NCBI GenBank assembly: GCA_003249935.1
Contig: QKHT01000315.1
Span: 1-42,751 of the forward strand
From: Bacteroidota bacterium
Lineage (GTDB): Bacteria > Bacteroidota > Bacteroidia > Bacteroidales > UBA5342
Length of the DNA: 42,751 bases
Direction of reading: 5' to 3'
Part shown: positions 26,985-36,640 of the stretch, one piece after another
How positions within the stretch are numbered: the first letter of the stretch is position 1
How the letters are laid out: each line of letters starts with the position of its first letter
Position numbers and translations under genes: made by a program
Notes under the pieces: model-generated
Databases searched by the model: none
Told to the model about the DNA's origin: nothing
Seen by the model: the letters and a program-made list of their open reading frames with translations, nothing else

Positions 26985-29396
26985 TTAAATTTTTTGGCGC
27001 AACACGTTATAATCTATGTAGTACAAAACTTTAACCGACAGGCTGTTAACCTGGCTTAAACCAGCCAAATTTTGCATATTTCTAAAGTAACTCAATTCGG
27101 GGAATGAACTACTGCCAAAAATTTCATTTTTCCAGGCAACAGACAGTTCCGATCCCGGTGCAAACACCCATCGAAAGTTCAGGTCGATGTTTAAGATATT
27201 ATAGTTTTCGTTATAGTTTTCTGTGGTCGTAAAATCCGGATTAAGCGAACCATTGCCATTAAGCAGATAGTATTTACGGTTATCGCTGGCCGACCAGTAA
27301 TGGCGTGCTCTAAAAGTAAGCCCCAATTTTGTACTAAAAGCATAATCGGCATTTAGAATATTCGATACCGAATAAACATCACGGCCAGCGATAACGATAG
27401 AATCGCCGGAGCTGTTTTTATCGGCAAAACCAAAATCATTAAAATCGCGGTTCAACTCCAACTCGTGCGAAAGTCTGAGTTTTTGGCCAATACGCCAATT
27501 GGTTTCGGTAGACAACCAGTACCCTTTTTGATTTTTAGGTGGCTGCAAATAACCCCCTAATCGCACAAAAAAGTTAAGTTTTTTTCGGTTATCGGTGTGA
27601 TAGATCATGTTCAGCCAGTTAAACCGGTTTTCTTTAAGGTAACGGTTTTCGACGCGTGTCTCAAAGTAATCGTTGCGATCTGAGCCATAACCCGTATAAA
27701 GACCAAGTCCATGATTATTTAAGAACAGTGCTTCTACGCCGGCTTCACCCTCGTGACCCGATTCGACATTGGGCATATACAGTCGCTTATTGGTCAAATT
27801 GCCATAAAAATCTAATTCCCTGAAAATACCAAACGGTTCATTAATATTATAGCGGATATAAGCATTAGATTGTACCAGATTATTGTGCTTAAGATAACCC
27901 ATATCGTTCATATCGAACTTGTTATCGAAAAAGCTTTGCGAAGCTCCATATTGTAACTTTCCTTTATTTTTGGCCAACTCGAGGTAGCCGGCATAACCGG
28001 TAACTTTATCCGTTTCGCCCGTATAACTAATACCGCCTTTCCCCTTTATGGCAAACATTTTTGACTTGTTGCGAAGTTCGAAATCGGTTGCCACAACATT
28101 GGCCATAAAATCGCTGCCCTGCATCGACATGTTGGTATTAATAAGACTCACATACGAATTATTTTTCATAGACAGATCTACTACAGCTACGTTGTAATTG
28201 GTAAACGGCTGTGTTTTTACTTTTCGGGTTGAACCGTTTAAGGTATCGCGGATTTCGGCAAACGAAGCCAGCGTCATGGCGTTGAGTACGCCTACGCCTA
28301 CCCCGTTCGAGGTTCGACCCGAAATTTTTGTCGCATTAAGCATTTGTGTTGCAGTGGGATTTTTCGATATCACTTCGTTCGTATGCAAATCATTTTCGGC
28401 CTTATCCTTAAAAACCGGTTCGGCCCCTATCCTACGCGAATAAAAGATGCCTGCACGCTGAAAAAGTTCGGTTCCCTCATTAAAAAACTGTCGCTTTTCG
28501 TCGTAATAAATCTCATAAGGCGACAGATTCAGTTGCTTATCATCCGAACGAATTTGTCCGAAATCGGGCACTAACATCATGTCGAGCGTATGGCTGTCGC
28601 TCAGTCCGTATTTGAGATCCATACCTGCTTTATAAACAAATTCGGTGGAAGCATGGCTGCCACTCTTTTCGAGATAGGCAGCCGCATAAGGGCTCAACGA
28701 CAACCGTACAGGTGGTTTAATATTTTTAATTCCGAGCAGTTCGCCCTCCTGATGTATAAAACCCGATACATTTCGGTCAACAAAATTCCATGAGTTATTT
28801 GAATTATAACGCCGTATGTTTCTATAAAAATTCACACCCCAGGTTTGAACATCCTTTACCGGAAAACGCAAGGCCGAATAGGGAATACGCATTTCGAGAC
28901 TCCAACCTTTATCATTAATTTCTGTTTTACTTTCCCACACGGCATCCCACAAACCATCTTCGTTATCGCCGTCGCTCTTTATTGCTTTCATATCGAGCTG
29001 AGTACCGGCAGGACTCAAAAAGAAACCATAGGCTAACTGCCCCGAGTTGTACGGATCGAGATACACACCAAAATAGTCGAACATTCCAAAGTTATCGCGG
29101 GCGGTAAGCAGGTTAAAAATACTATCGGGTGCACTATCGTAACACTGCGCGCCCACATACACCGCAAACTGATCGTAGAAAATCCACACTTTGGTTGGCT
29201 GCATCGAAGGTTTTCCGTTGTAAGGTTGCACCTGGGTGAAATCTTCGGCGGGTTGAACCGATGAATAAACCGACTCAGTTAGTTTGGCATCTATTTTTAG
29301 AGGTTCGGTTAAAACACCGGCAGTCATTTGTTTTTTAATTTGGGCTGAACCAATTAGCGATGAGGCTAAAAGAACCAGTATTAAGATCACTCTCAT
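26985..29396 (-). CDS. DUF5916 outer-membrane protein with N-terminal CBM9-like domain
   Basis: This 803-aa exported protein has a signal peptide MRVILILVLLASSLIGSAQ. Residues about 25-220 form a CBM9-like domain (LKIDAKLTESVYSSVQPAEDFTQ, and WSLEMRIPYSALRFP). The rest has the DUF5916 barrel: WGVNFYRNIRR, YAAAYLEKSG, LMLVPDFGQIRSDD, and alternating beta strands to the C-terminus. The family is restricted largely to Bacteroidota and related phyla, and its function is not established; outer-membrane location is inferred from the barrel pattern. It is monocistronic, divergent from the haem-binding-domain gene. Confidence 0.88.
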   Translation of the reverse strand: MRVILILVLLASSLIGSAQIKKQMTAGVLTEPLKIDAKLTESVYSSVQPAEDFTQVQPYNGKPSMQPTKVWIFYDQFAVYVGAQCYDSAPDSIFNLLTARDNFGMFDYFGVYLDPYNSGQLAYGFFLSPAGTQLDMKAIKSDGDNEDGLWDAVWESKTEINDKGWSLEMRIPYSALRFPVKDVQTWGVNFYRNIRRYNSNNSWNFVDRNVSGFIHQEGELLGIKNIKPPVRLSLSPYAAAYLEKSGSHASTEFVYKAGMDLKYGLSDSHTLDMMLVPDFGQIRSDDKQLNLSPYEIYYDEKRQFFNEGTELFQRAGIFYSRRIGAEPVFKDKAENDLHTNEVISKNPTATQMLNATKISGRTSNGVGVGVLNAMTLASFAEIRDTLNGSTRKVKTQPFTNYNVAVVDLSMKNNSYVSLINTNMSMQGSDFMANVVATDFELRNKSKMFAIKGKGGISYTGETDKVTGYAGYLELAKNKGKLQYGASQSFFDNKFDMNDMGYLKHNNLVQSNAYIRYNINEPFGIFRELDFYGNLTNKRLYMPNVESGHEGEAGVEALFLNNHGLGLYTGYGSDRNDYFETRVENRYLKENRFNWLNMIYHTDNRKKLNFFVRLGGYLQPPKNQKGYWLSTETNWRIGQKLRLSHELELNRDFNDFGFADKNSSGDSIVIAGRDVYSVSNILNADYAFSTKLGLTFRARHYWSASDNRKYYLLNGNGSLNPDFTTTENYNENYNILNIDLNFRWVFAPGSELSVAWKNEIFGSSSFPELSYFRNMQNLAGLSQVNSLSVKVLYYIDYNVLRQKI

Positions 29397-29614
29397 TTTC
29401 TCCGTTTTTAATTTTTTTGATAAGTAAACGTCTAATCCAAAATAATGTTACGAAAGTGCATACTATTTTAACACGTCCAAATGATTTCTGCCATGAAAAA
29501 TTATCTAAAAAACCATATACCTGCACAATAACATTGACACATTGACAGATTTGGCAACCTGTGGTTAAACCTTTTTGTATGCAAATGGTTAAACAATAAA
29601 AAGACATTGAGATA

Positions 29615-30094
29615 ATGAAAAAAATAAACTGGAAAATATCAGCAGCCATCGTGGCCGTATCTGCTATTTTTATTCAGATAATTGCACAGGAAAAAACCGT
29701 ACAACCGGCAGATGCAAACAAAGATTTGTTGGTAATGACCAATCCGCCAGCCGAAATTCGCAACATGTTGCGCAAATCGTGCTACGATTGCCACTCGGTT
29801 CAAACCAAAATGCCGTGGTATGCGGGTCTGCCGGGGGTAAAGTCCATGATAAACGACCACATCGAAAGCGGCCGTAAGCATCTCAACTTTTCGAATTGGG
29901 GCTCTTACACCGATAAACGCATGGTTTCGAAACTAAACCAATGTGCCAACGAAATCGACAAAGGGGGCATGCCGTTAAAATCGTACACAGCCATCCATTG
30001 GGGAGCTAAACTCAACAGCACCGAAAAAGCCACATTGGTGGCCTGGTTTAAGGCCGAAGCCGACAGCGTAAAGGCAAAAATGGCGGTTCAATAG
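29615..30094 (+). CDS. Haem-binding domain-containing periplasmic protein
   Basis: This 159-aa protein has an N-terminal membrane segment or signal (KISAAIVAVSAIFIQIIAQ) and a c-type haem motif, CYDCH (Cys56, Cys59, His60), in RKSCYDCHSVQTKMPWYAG, followed by INDHIESGRKHLNFSNW. This is the small Haem_bd (PF14376) domain, found in Bacteroidota periplasmic or membrane-attached proteins. A sixth ligand could be one of the later His or Met residues (for example MPLKSYTAIHW), which is inference. A hairpin follows the gene at 30123-30159. Confidence 0.88.
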   Translation: MKKINWKISAAIVAVSAIFIQIIAQEKTVQPADANKDLLVMTNPPAEIRNMLRKSCYDCHSVQTKMPWYAGLPGVKSMINDHIESGRKHLNFSNWGSYTDKRMVSKLNQCANEIDKGGMPLKSYTAIHWGAKLNSTEKATLVAWFKAEADSVKAKMAVQ

Positions 30095-30122
30095 ATTATT
30101 TGCGGTTCAACCCAAAACAGAT

Positions 30123-30164
30123 TAGCCGTTTTACGACAGATTTTGTCGCAAAACGGCTATTTTC
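30123..30164 (+). terminator. Long hairpin after the haem-binding gene
   Basis: TAGCCGTTTT (30123-30132) pairs with AAAACGGCTA (30150-30159); after one A-C mismatch CGACA pairs with TGTCG around a GATTT loop. A short T-run follows. It probably ends the haem-binding transcript and lies 23 bp before the DUF2752 start. Confidence 0.7.
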
Positions 30165-30182
30165 GCAAAAAATAATATCGAA

Positions 30183-30548
30183 TTGAGCAGCAACGATTAT
30201 ATAAAATACAGTGTTGTGCTTATTTTACTGGTTATTGTCGCATTTTTGCCCGAACCGGTGCTATTCGGGTCCGGGTATTTTGGTTGTATCCATCTGCGCA
30301 TAACCGGCATTGAATGTCCGCTGTGTGGCTTTACGCATGCGGCCCGCGCCCTTACGCGGTTTCAATTTGCCGATGCCATACATTATAACTTCAACGCCAT
30401 TATTTTAGCCGCGCTCATTGTTACCGATTTTGCCTCCCGTTTCGGTTCAAACAAAAACCTATTCACAGCAAGAAATATACTGATTTGGACTCTGGCGTTT
30501 GGTCTGGCAGCCATTTATGTCTACCGAATCCGGCTGTTTTTTGGCTGA
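30183..30548 (+). CDS. DUF2752 membrane protein
   Basis: This protein of about 121 aa has three hydrophobic segments and the family motif ECPLCGFTHAARAL (CPxCG), plus the LTRFQFADAIHYNF segment typical of DUF2752. The function of the family is unknown. No ATG is available in frame upstream; TTG at 30183 is used as start, which is uncertain. The stop TGA lies inside a GGCTGAACC site, itself able to form a short hairpin (TTTTGG-CTGAA-CCAAAA). The neighbouring DUF58 gene converges on it. Confidence 0.8.
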   Translation: MSSNDYIKYSVVLILLVIVAFLPEPVLFGSGYFGCIHLRITGIECPLCGFTHAARALTRFQFADAIHYNFNAIILAALIVTDFASRFGSNKNLFTARNILIWTLAFGLAAIYVYRIRLFFG

Positions 30549-30577
30549 ACCAAAAGCAAAACATCCGATGGTTTTAA

Positions 30578-31918
30578 CTACACCACCCCACGTCGTTTAA
30601 GATCGATGTATTTATTGAGCAAATTACCGGTAAGATTTTCGGGGATGGTATACACCGACATAATGCCGTACTGATTTAACCGTTTTACCATCTGCTTTTT
30701 ATCGACAATAAACTTTTCGGCAATGGTTCGGCCATAAAGATCTTCCACATTTTTTACAGGCACATTGGCCAATCGGGCCAGTTCGCCATTTTCGAAAAAC
30801 ACCACCAAAAGCAGATGAAACTTCGACAGATGACGAAAATAATTCAGTTGTCGCTCCACGCTTTCGGCCGATTCGAAATTTGTAAATAAGACCAATAAGC
30901 TACGTTGCGGCACATTTTTGCGCACAAAGGCCGTGAGCCGTTCGTAATCCGACTCCTGAAACCGTGTTTGTGCCCGATACAGCACTTCGTAAAGCTTTTT
31001 AAGCGTGGTACGTCGGTTTTCGGCCGAAACATACCCTTCGATTTGGGTATTAAAAACCACCACACCAGCTTTGTCGTTCTTTTTCAATGCCACATTGGCC
31101 AGCATCACCATGGCGTTTACAGCATATTCGAGCAGCGGCATACCATCAATTGGCAGCATCATAGGGCGGCCCATATCTATCAGACCATACACCGGCTGGT
31201 CGCGTTCTTCCTGGTACGTATTTACCATCAACCGGTTGCGGCGTGCTGTGGCATTCCAGTTAATGGTGCGGTAGTTTTCGCCCGGTACATAGTGCTTAAT
31301 TTTGTCGAACTCGGTATGTTGGCCCGGTTGCCTAACCAATTTATGGCCGTTTCGGACTAAATTATCCGAAATAGCTTTCATCTCGAATTCTACCATGCGC
31401 AGGTACGATGGATACACCGGCACTTCGGTTAACTCGCGCCCAAAACTACACCGCCGCGCCCAAAGCCTCAGCGGCGTAGAGACTATGGCGTGGGTTCGAC
31501 CGAAAGCATATACACCACGTTGTTTGGGTATTAGCATATACCGTAGCGTTTTTTCTTCTTTTGGCTGAACCAATAGCTGCATGACAAAGTCGCGTTTTTG
31601 AAACTGAAGCGGCAATTCATCGATCACCGTGATATGCAATGGCAAATTGGCGGCACTTTTAACAAAAATAATCACTTCGTTTTCGTCGCCGTTCGACATG
31701 CGCAAGGGCAATTCGCGCACCAATAACAACAGCTCTTTTTGTGCAAAAAAGAGCAGCACGGCATCTGTGGCCAGCAAAACGGCTAACAGTCCAAACGCCA
31801 TTTTAGCCACAACGAACACCGGTTCGAAGAAATAACCAAATACAAACAGCGTAATTATAAAAGCCAATACAATGTATAACCGACTACACGAAAAGAGATT
31901 ACGGAACGGACGTTTCAT
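30578..31918 (-). CDS. DUF58 domain protein, last gene of the MoxR operon
   Basis: This 446-aa membrane-attached protein has two membrane segments within residues 10-55, a beta-sandwich region, and then the DUF58 core with QHTEFDKIKHYVPGENYRTINWNATARRNRLMVNTYQEE followed by PVYGLIDMGRPM. The core is a vWA-like fold; the metal-site Ser/Thr pattern appears incomplete (DMGRPM instead of DxSxS). DUF58 proteins occur next to MoxR ATPases in many phyla; MoxR is thought to act as a chaperone-like ATPase on vWA partners. It lies 6 bp after moxR. Confidence 0.9.
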   Translation of the reverse strand: MKRPFRNLFSCSRLYIVLAFIITLFVFGYFFEPVFVVAKMAFGLLAVLLATDAVLLFFAQKELLLLVRELPLRMSNGDENEVIIFVKSAANLPLHITVIDELPLQFQKRDFVMQLLVQPKEEKTLRYMLIPKQRGVYAFGRTHAIVSTPLRLWARRCSFGRELTEVPVYPSYLRMVEFEMKAISDNLVRNGHKLVRQPGQHTEFDKIKHYVPGENYRTINWNATARRNRLMVNTYQEERDQPVYGLIDMGRPMMLPIDGMPLLEYAVNAMVMLANVALKKNDKAGVVVFNTQIEGYVSAENRRTTLKKLYEVLYRAQTRFQESDYERLTAFVRKNVPQRSLLVLFTNFESAESVERQLNYFRHLSKFHLLLVVFFENGELARLANVPVKNVEDLYGRTIAEKFIVDKKQMVKRLNQYGIMSVYTIPENLTGNLLNKYIDLKRRGVV

Positions 31919-31924
31919 ATTTTG

Positions 31925-32929
31925 CTATCTGGGAATGGCTACCGTACGCACAATTTCGTCGATAATTTGTCGGGATTGAACCCCTTCGAGTTCCTTTTCG
32001 GGCGTAAGCGTTACCCTATGCACCAGTACCGGCTGTACAACAGCAACAATATCTTCGGGGATTACAAAGTCGCGCCCCTGAATGGCAGCAAAAACCTTGG
32101 CCGATTGCAAAATGCAGATGGAGGCTCGTGGCGAAGCACCCAAAAACAGCGCGCCGTGGTTGCGTGTTTTGTGCACAATTTCGGCAATATATCGCATCAG
32201 ATTGTCTTCAATGTGCACTTTCTGAATCAATTGGCGGAATGCGGCCAAGTCGTCGGGCGATATTATGGCCTTAACATCGCGCTCGGGTTTAGGGTTGGTA
32301 CGTCCATTTTCGTTCGCTAATATGGCACATTCGTCGTCGAGCGACGGATAGTCGATACAAATTTTAAACATAAACCGGTCGAGCTGCGCTTCGGGCAACC
32401 GGTAAGTACCTTCGTGCTCGATAGGGTTTTGTGTAGCCAAAACCAAAAATGGTGTGGCCATGGGGTAGGTATGCCCGTCGACAGTAATCTGCCGCTCTTC
32501 CATGACCTCGAAAAGTGCCGATTGCGTTTTGGCCGGAGCGCGGTTAATTTCGTCGATGAGGATCAGGTTCGAAAACAGCGGTCCGGGCTTAAATTCGAAC
32601 TCGCTGCGGGCCAGATTAAAAACCGTAGTACCTGTAACATCGGTTGGCATAAGATCGGGTGTAAACTGTATTCGCGAAAAACCGGTAGAAACAGCCTTTG
32701 CCAACACCTTAACCGAAAGCGTTTTGGCAATACCCGGAACCCCTTCAATAAGCACATGGCCATTGGCTAACAGAGCCACAACCAGCATTTCGACCAATGA
32801 CTCCTGACCAACAATCACCTTTCCGATTTCTTCTTTAAGCAGTGCTACTTTATGGGCCAGAGGCACCAGATTGAGCGTTGAGTCGGGTAATGTATGTGTT
32901 ACCTCAACATGTTCTTCGTGTTCACTCAT
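31925..32929 (-). CDS. MoxR-family AAA+ ATPase
   Basis: This 334-aa cytoplasmic AAA+ ATPase has Walker A GVPGIAKT (residues 63-70), Walker B LILIDE (122-127) followed by INRAPAKTQSALFEVMEE, sensor 1 LATQNPIEHEGTYRLPEAQLDRFMF, and a C-terminal lid with ASPRASICILQSAK. These are the complete MoxR signatures. The neighbours DUF58 (downstream) and DUF4350 (upstream, 7 bp) form one operon. Clients are probably the vWA-like DUF58 protein and membrane partners, inferred from the family. Confidence 0.95.
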   Translation of the reverse strand: MSEHEEHVEVTHTLPDSTLNLVPLAHKVALLKEEIGKVIVGQESLVEMLVVALLANGHVLIEGVPGIAKTLSVKVLAKAVSTGFSRIQFTPDLMPTDVTGTTVFNLARSEFEFKPGPLFSNLILIDEINRAPAKTQSALFEVMEERQITVDGHTYPMATPFLVLATQNPIEHEGTYRLPEAQLDRFMFKICIDYPSLDDECAILANENGRTNPKPERDVKAIISPDDLAAFRQLIQKVHIEDNLMRYIAEIVHKTRNHGALFLGASPRASICILQSAKVFAAIQGRDFVIPEDIVAVVQPVLVHRVTLTPEKELEGVQSRQIIDEIVRTVAIPR

Positions 32930-32936
32930 AATATTT

Positions 32937-34112
32937 TTAGTTATTACATTTTAATTTAAAATCGTCTATTTGCCGGCTAAAGTTCATCAGCTCCGGTTCG
33001 CTCACTATTTTTCGCTTTTCGAAAACCATAATAGTTTTAAGCACACGTTCTACTTCGACCTCGGGCAAACCGGTTTTGGCGGCTAAACTTTGGATCGTAT
33101 CCGGCGACAGATCGACCACGCGCAAGTAATATTTTTCTTTGAGAAACTCTTTAAAATAAACCGCCAGTTTATGCGCCAAATCTGCATGGTTGCCATTACG
33201 AAAATAGAGTTTACCCACCGCCTGAGCCAATTGCCACGAAAGGTTTTGCATTGGTTCAACCACAGGAACAATGCGTTGTTTACGTTTCGACTCCACCAAA
33301 AAGTAAACCAATACTCCAAACAATACCATATAATACGCATACCGCAGTGGTGGTTCAGCCAGAATAAACCGCATGGGCGAACCGGTATTTTCGGAGCCTG
33401 GCTTGTAAAAGTTGCACCAAACGACCGGTTGAGTTGGCAATACCGACAATGCCACAAAAGCGTACCGCGCATCGCCATACAAAATACCGTAATTACTAAA
33501 TGCCTTTGGCTCGCAATGGAGGTAAAGCATACCCTTTCCCACTTTATAAGCCACAAAATTGGTTTGCTTTTTTTGGTCGAACCCAAGCACTTGTACCGAA
33601 TCGTTGAAATTTACAAACCGGTTATGCGAAAGGGCCACTTTAAAACGACCGATATAGGCCGGCACAAAATCCAGAAATATTTCGTTTACAGTATCATTGG
33701 GTTTAACCAAATACCCGAAATCGGTTTTTGTTTCGAACCCAAGTGTATCTTTGAGACATTGTGGAAAATAATCGGCTGCGATAAATACATTGTTGCCACC
33801 GGCCACAAAACCAAGCATGGCTTTTACATCGTAAGAATCGCTGATAAACGAATTGGTAATAATAATAACGTTAGCCGCCGAATCGACCGGCAATTTGGCC
33901 GACACAAAACCCTGGTAAAGTTGCGAAACTTTTTGGCCGGGGAAAAGATGACCCAAATTATCGTACAACACATAACAACCGTATGCCGATTTGCTTTTAC
34001 TCCGGTAATCGGGTTGCCAGGTTTCGGCATTTTCCGAATTGTATTGCGCCAGAATCCACAATGCAAAAAGCAGCGCAGTAATAACCAATACTAATTTATT
34101 GCGCCGGTTCAT
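32937..34112 (-). CDS. DUF4350 domain-containing membrane protein
   Basis: This 391-aa protein has an N-terminal membrane segment (KLVLVITALLFALWILAQ) and a second one near residue 265 (YYMVLFGVLVYFLVES). Between them is an extracytoplasmic DUF4350 region with NVIIITNSFISD and NNVFIAADYF, resembling GATase-like folds. The C-terminal part after the second segment is a helical cytoplasmic domain (LAHKLAVYFKEFLKEKYYL). No enzyme function is known. Its start overlaps the end of the upstream gene by 17 bp, indicating translational coupling. Confidence 0.85.
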   Translation of the reverse strand: MNRRNKLVLVITALLFALWILAQYNSENAETWQPDYRSKSKSAYGCYVLYDNLGHLFPGQKVSQLYQGFVSAKLPVDSAANVIIITNSFISDSYDVKAMLGFVAGGNNVFIAADYFPQCLKDTLGFETKTDFGYLVKPNDTVNEIFLDFVPAYIGRFKVALSHNRFVNFNDSVQVLGFDQKKQTNFVAYKVGKGMLYLHCEPKAFSNYGILYGDARYAFVALSVLPTQPVVWCNFYKPGSENTGSPMRFILAEPPLRYAYYMVLFGVLVYFLVESKRKQRIVPVVEPMQNLSWQLAQAVGKLYFRNGNHADLAHKLAVYFKEFLKEKYYLRVVDLSPDTIQSLAAKTGLPEVEVERVLKTIMVFEKRKIVSEPELMNFSRQIDDFKLKCNN

Positions 34113-34827
34113 TCAATTGATTTTGGAATTGGTTAAAATCCTGTGCTATTGTGGCATACATGGTTGCATCTATGGCCATGTCGCCATACCAAATGTGGTT
34201 GTAGTACCAGGTAAGCATTTTAAAACGTTGTTTTAGTTCGGGATGAACCAACTCGCGATAGTAATCGAAGTTGGTTTTATTGGCTGCAACGGCAATCAAC
34301 TTTTTATTCTGCAGGGCATTGATGGCTCGCAAATGACCATAGCGCACCGCATTGCGATACTCGCCGGCCCTAACAAAACCGGCAATAACACCATCGAAAT
34401 CCAAGCCTTCGGTTTTTACGCCATCGATGGTATAATTGTGCTCGGCCATATCGGTTACGGTATAAAAAAACCGGTAGAACTTTGTTTTTACAACAACCCA
34501 AACGAGGCAACCAGCCGCAACAAACCACAGTACCCACTGCAAAACCAACGGAATACGGAACGATGGACCAAGCACCTTACCAAATTTGCCAAACAACCAT
34601 TTGAAAAAATCGGCAATAAAATTAGTCTCAACTATTTTTTTGCGACCATATTTAAAGTCGGCCTGAGATGTATATTTTGTTTCGAACCCATTTTGCGGGC
34701 CACGTTCGGTAACTACAATGCCGGCTTTGCCCGGATGCGAAACACTATCGGGTTTTGCAGATTGTGCAAAACCCAACAGGCCGCCAATTAGAAAAAATAA
34801 CAGATACAAAAACTGATTAAGCCTCAT
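34096..34827 (-). CDS. DUF4129-type membrane protein
   Basis: This protein of about 243 aa starts at 34827 (MRLNQFLYLLFFLIGGLLGFAQ), an apparent signal peptide, with a second membrane segment near residue 100 (VLQWVLWFVAAGCLVWVVV). The cytoplasmic C-terminus contains AGEYRNAVRYGHLRAINALQ and FKMLTWYYNHIWYGD, the DUF4129 pattern seen next to MoxR and transglutaminase-like genes. It overlaps both neighbours (11 bp with the preceding gene, 17 bp with the following one). An ATG at 34845 is an alternative. Confidence 0.82.
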   Translation of the reverse strand: MRLNQFLYLLFFLIGGLLGFAQSAKPDSVSHPGKAGIVVTERGPQNGFETKYTSQADFKYGRKKIVETNFIADFFKWLFGKFGKVLGPSFRIPLVLQWVLWFVAAGCLVWVVVKTKFYRFFYTVTDMAEHNYTIDGVKTEGLDFDGVIAGFVRAGEYRNAVRYGHLRAINALQNKKLIAVAANKTNFDYYRELVHPELKQRFKMLTWYYNHIWYGDMAIDATMYATIAQDFNQFQNQLNEPAQ

Positions 34828-35677
34828 CGCTATCCAATTCCTCAATTTTGCTCATCAATTCGGTCGGTTCTTTCTTTTCGGCCAGATTATTGAATTGGAA
34901 AACCAAAACAATATAAACAAATGCGATAATTACCAATTGCAGCATCTGAACCACTGAGTTTGCAATAATATAAATCGGCGATCTGGACATGGCAATCATC
35001 TCCTGCAAGCCATCTTTTGCACCCCAAAGCCAGGGTTTAAGCCCAAAAAGCATTAATGGTATAGTAAGAAGCAAAAATATACTGTACACCATAATACCTA
35101 CCACAAAAAAAAGCAAAAAGGTATTCCACCATTCGTGTTTAATAAGTTTAAAACTGCGACTAAAAGAGGCATCGAACGAGGCACCTTCAAAAACCGTCGA
35201 AACAGTAATCATACTGGTTGCCACTGCAAGATATATACCCGGTACAATACAAAGTATGGTACCCAAACCAGCCATAATGGTTACAAGCAGCGACACCAGA
35301 AATACAGGAAAAACCTTGCCTACGGCATACGAAAAAGTCTCTTCAGTACGAAAATTGCCTTTGCCTTTTTCGGCATACAATTTCATATAAGTAATCACCA
35401 TGGTTTGAATATAGTAGTAAGTAAAAATCGAAACCAATACTGACAAATAGTAGAAGGGCGACATAAAAACAGCCTTCGGATCGCCCGAAAATGTTGCATC
35501 CTGAATTTCGAACGAAAAATAGGCACCCAGCAAAACCGTTACAACAATCAATGGCAAAATTTGTGTTAGAAACAACCGCAATAGTTCGGGACCTTCCTGT
35601 TTAATAAATTCGAACGAAACGGTAATTACATCACCAAAACTGCGCTCACGGCGCAATTGAATAAAATCACTTTTCAT
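34817..35677 (-). CDS. Multi-pass membrane protein of the SpoIIM-MoxR operon
   Basis: This integral membrane protein of about 286 aa starts at 35677 (MKSDFIQLRRERSFGDVITVSFEF); MHMK at 35683 is an alternative start. It has about five to six hydrophobic segments, a Gly/Pro-containing segment (GTILCIVPGIYLAVATSMI) and an acidic C-terminus (KIEELDSDEA). The pattern resembles DUF975/YciC-like membrane proteins, but I do not assign a family with confidence. It lies 6 bp after the SpoIIM gene and overlaps the DUF4129 gene. The context suggests that it acts with them in the membrane. Confidence 0.8.
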   Translation of the reverse strand: MKSDFIQLRRERSFGDVITVSFEFIKQEGPELLRLFLTQILPLIVVTVLLGAYFSFEIQDATFSGDPKAVFMSPFYYLSVLVSIFTYYYIQTMVITYMKLYAEKGKGNFRTEETFSYAVGKVFPVFLVSLLVTIMAGLGTILCIVPGIYLAVATSMITVSTVFEGASFDASFSRSFKLIKHEWWNTFLLFFVVGIMVYSIFLLLTIPLMLFGLKPWLWGAKDGLQEMIAMSRSPIYIIANSVVQMLQLVIIAFVYIVLVFQFNNLAEKKEPTELMSKIEELDSDEA

Positions 35678-35683
35678 ATGCAC

Positions 35684-36640
35684 TTATTTTTGAGTTTTTA
35701 AAATACGACGCGGAAGAAGAAAAAAGTACCACACGATAAACCCCAGCGAAAGCCCTGCAATACCAAACCTTATAAAATAAGGTGCAGTAGTATAGCGTGT
35801 AACAAACCCCTCGAAGAATGCAGCCATAAGAAATACCGGCATTAGCCCGAACACAACCATTGCACCTTTGCGAACGCCGCGTGCAAACGATACGGTACGG
35901 GCATAACTACCCGGAAATAAAATACTGTTGCCGACAACAATACCGGCAGCACCAGCTACAATTATAGCAAATATTTCGAGCGTACCATGCACCCAAATCG
36001 TGGCCGACGAAGCGAGTAACAAACCATTTTGCGCTAAATACGATTGAAAAACGCCCAGCATAATTCCATTCTGAATAATCATAAAAGCGGTTCCGACAGG
36101 TGTTAGCAACCCGAACAGAAAGGTTATAAACGATACCCTGATGTTATTAATACTTATGCCCATAAACATATCGGCCCGGTTCATGCTTTTATACACAGCC
36201 ATGGCATCGCCCGAGGCAATATTGGCATTGGTCATATTAATATAGGCATCGCCCATAATAAGGCGGGCAAATGTTTCGTCGTTTTGGTTCGATACAATGC
36301 CAATAAGCATTGCTACTACAAAAATGGCAAACGATATGGCAATTTCTTTTCGAATGCTGTAATTGATGAGGGGCAATGTAACCATCCAAAAGTGTTTAAC
36401 CCCTTTTTTTGCTACCGGTTTGTGGCGGTAAATGGTGGCATGAACCTCGGATGTAAGCTGATTGAGGTATTTGGCGGCCTGACTGCCGGGAAAAAAGGTA
36501 TTGGCATACGATAAATCGTCGGTAATGCGAATGTACATTGCCGAAAGTTTGTCGGGATTCGACGATTCTCCGGACTTTATATCCCGTTCAAATGCCTCCC
36601 AATCCCTTATATTTTTTTGAAAAAAACGTATTTCATTCAT
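35684..36640 (-). CDS. Stage II sporulation protein M (SpoIIM/DUF95) family protein
   Basis: This protein of about 318 aa starts at 36640 (MNEIRFFQKNIRDWEAFE), the common SpoIIM-family N-terminus; an ATG at 36679 adds 13 residues. An N-terminal soluble helical domain (residues about 1-90) is followed by membrane segments, with SFITFLFGLLTPVGTAFMIIQNGIMLGVF and WVHGTLEIFAIIVAGAAGIVVGNSILFPG as family signatures. In Bacillus, SpoIIM acts in engulfment with SpoIID and SpoIIP; Bacteroidota do not sporulate, so the role here must differ. It is the first gene of the six-gene operon, divergent from the RDD gene. Confidence 0.9.
   Translation of the reverse strand: MNEIRFFQKNIRDWEAFERDIKSGESSNPDKLSAMYIRITDDLSYANTFFPGSQAAKYLNQLTSEVHATIYRHKPVAKKGVKHFWMVTLPLINYSIRKEIAISFAIFVVAMLIGIVSNQNDETFARLIMGDAYINMTNANIASGDAMAVYKSMNRADMFMGISINNIRVSFITFLFGLLTPVGTAFMIIQNGIMLGVFQSYLAQNGLLLASSATIWVHGTLEIFAIIVAGAAGIVVGNSILFPGSYARTVSFARGVRKGAMVVFGLMPVFLMAAFFEGFVTRYTTAPYFIRFGIAGLSLGFIVWYFFLLPRRILKTQK

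Noticed and set aside
33090-34094. Long plus-strand open frame (334 codons) opposite the DUF4350 gene
   Set aside because: It is antisense to a well-supported gene, has no signal, motif or leader, and mirrors codon bias of the real gene.
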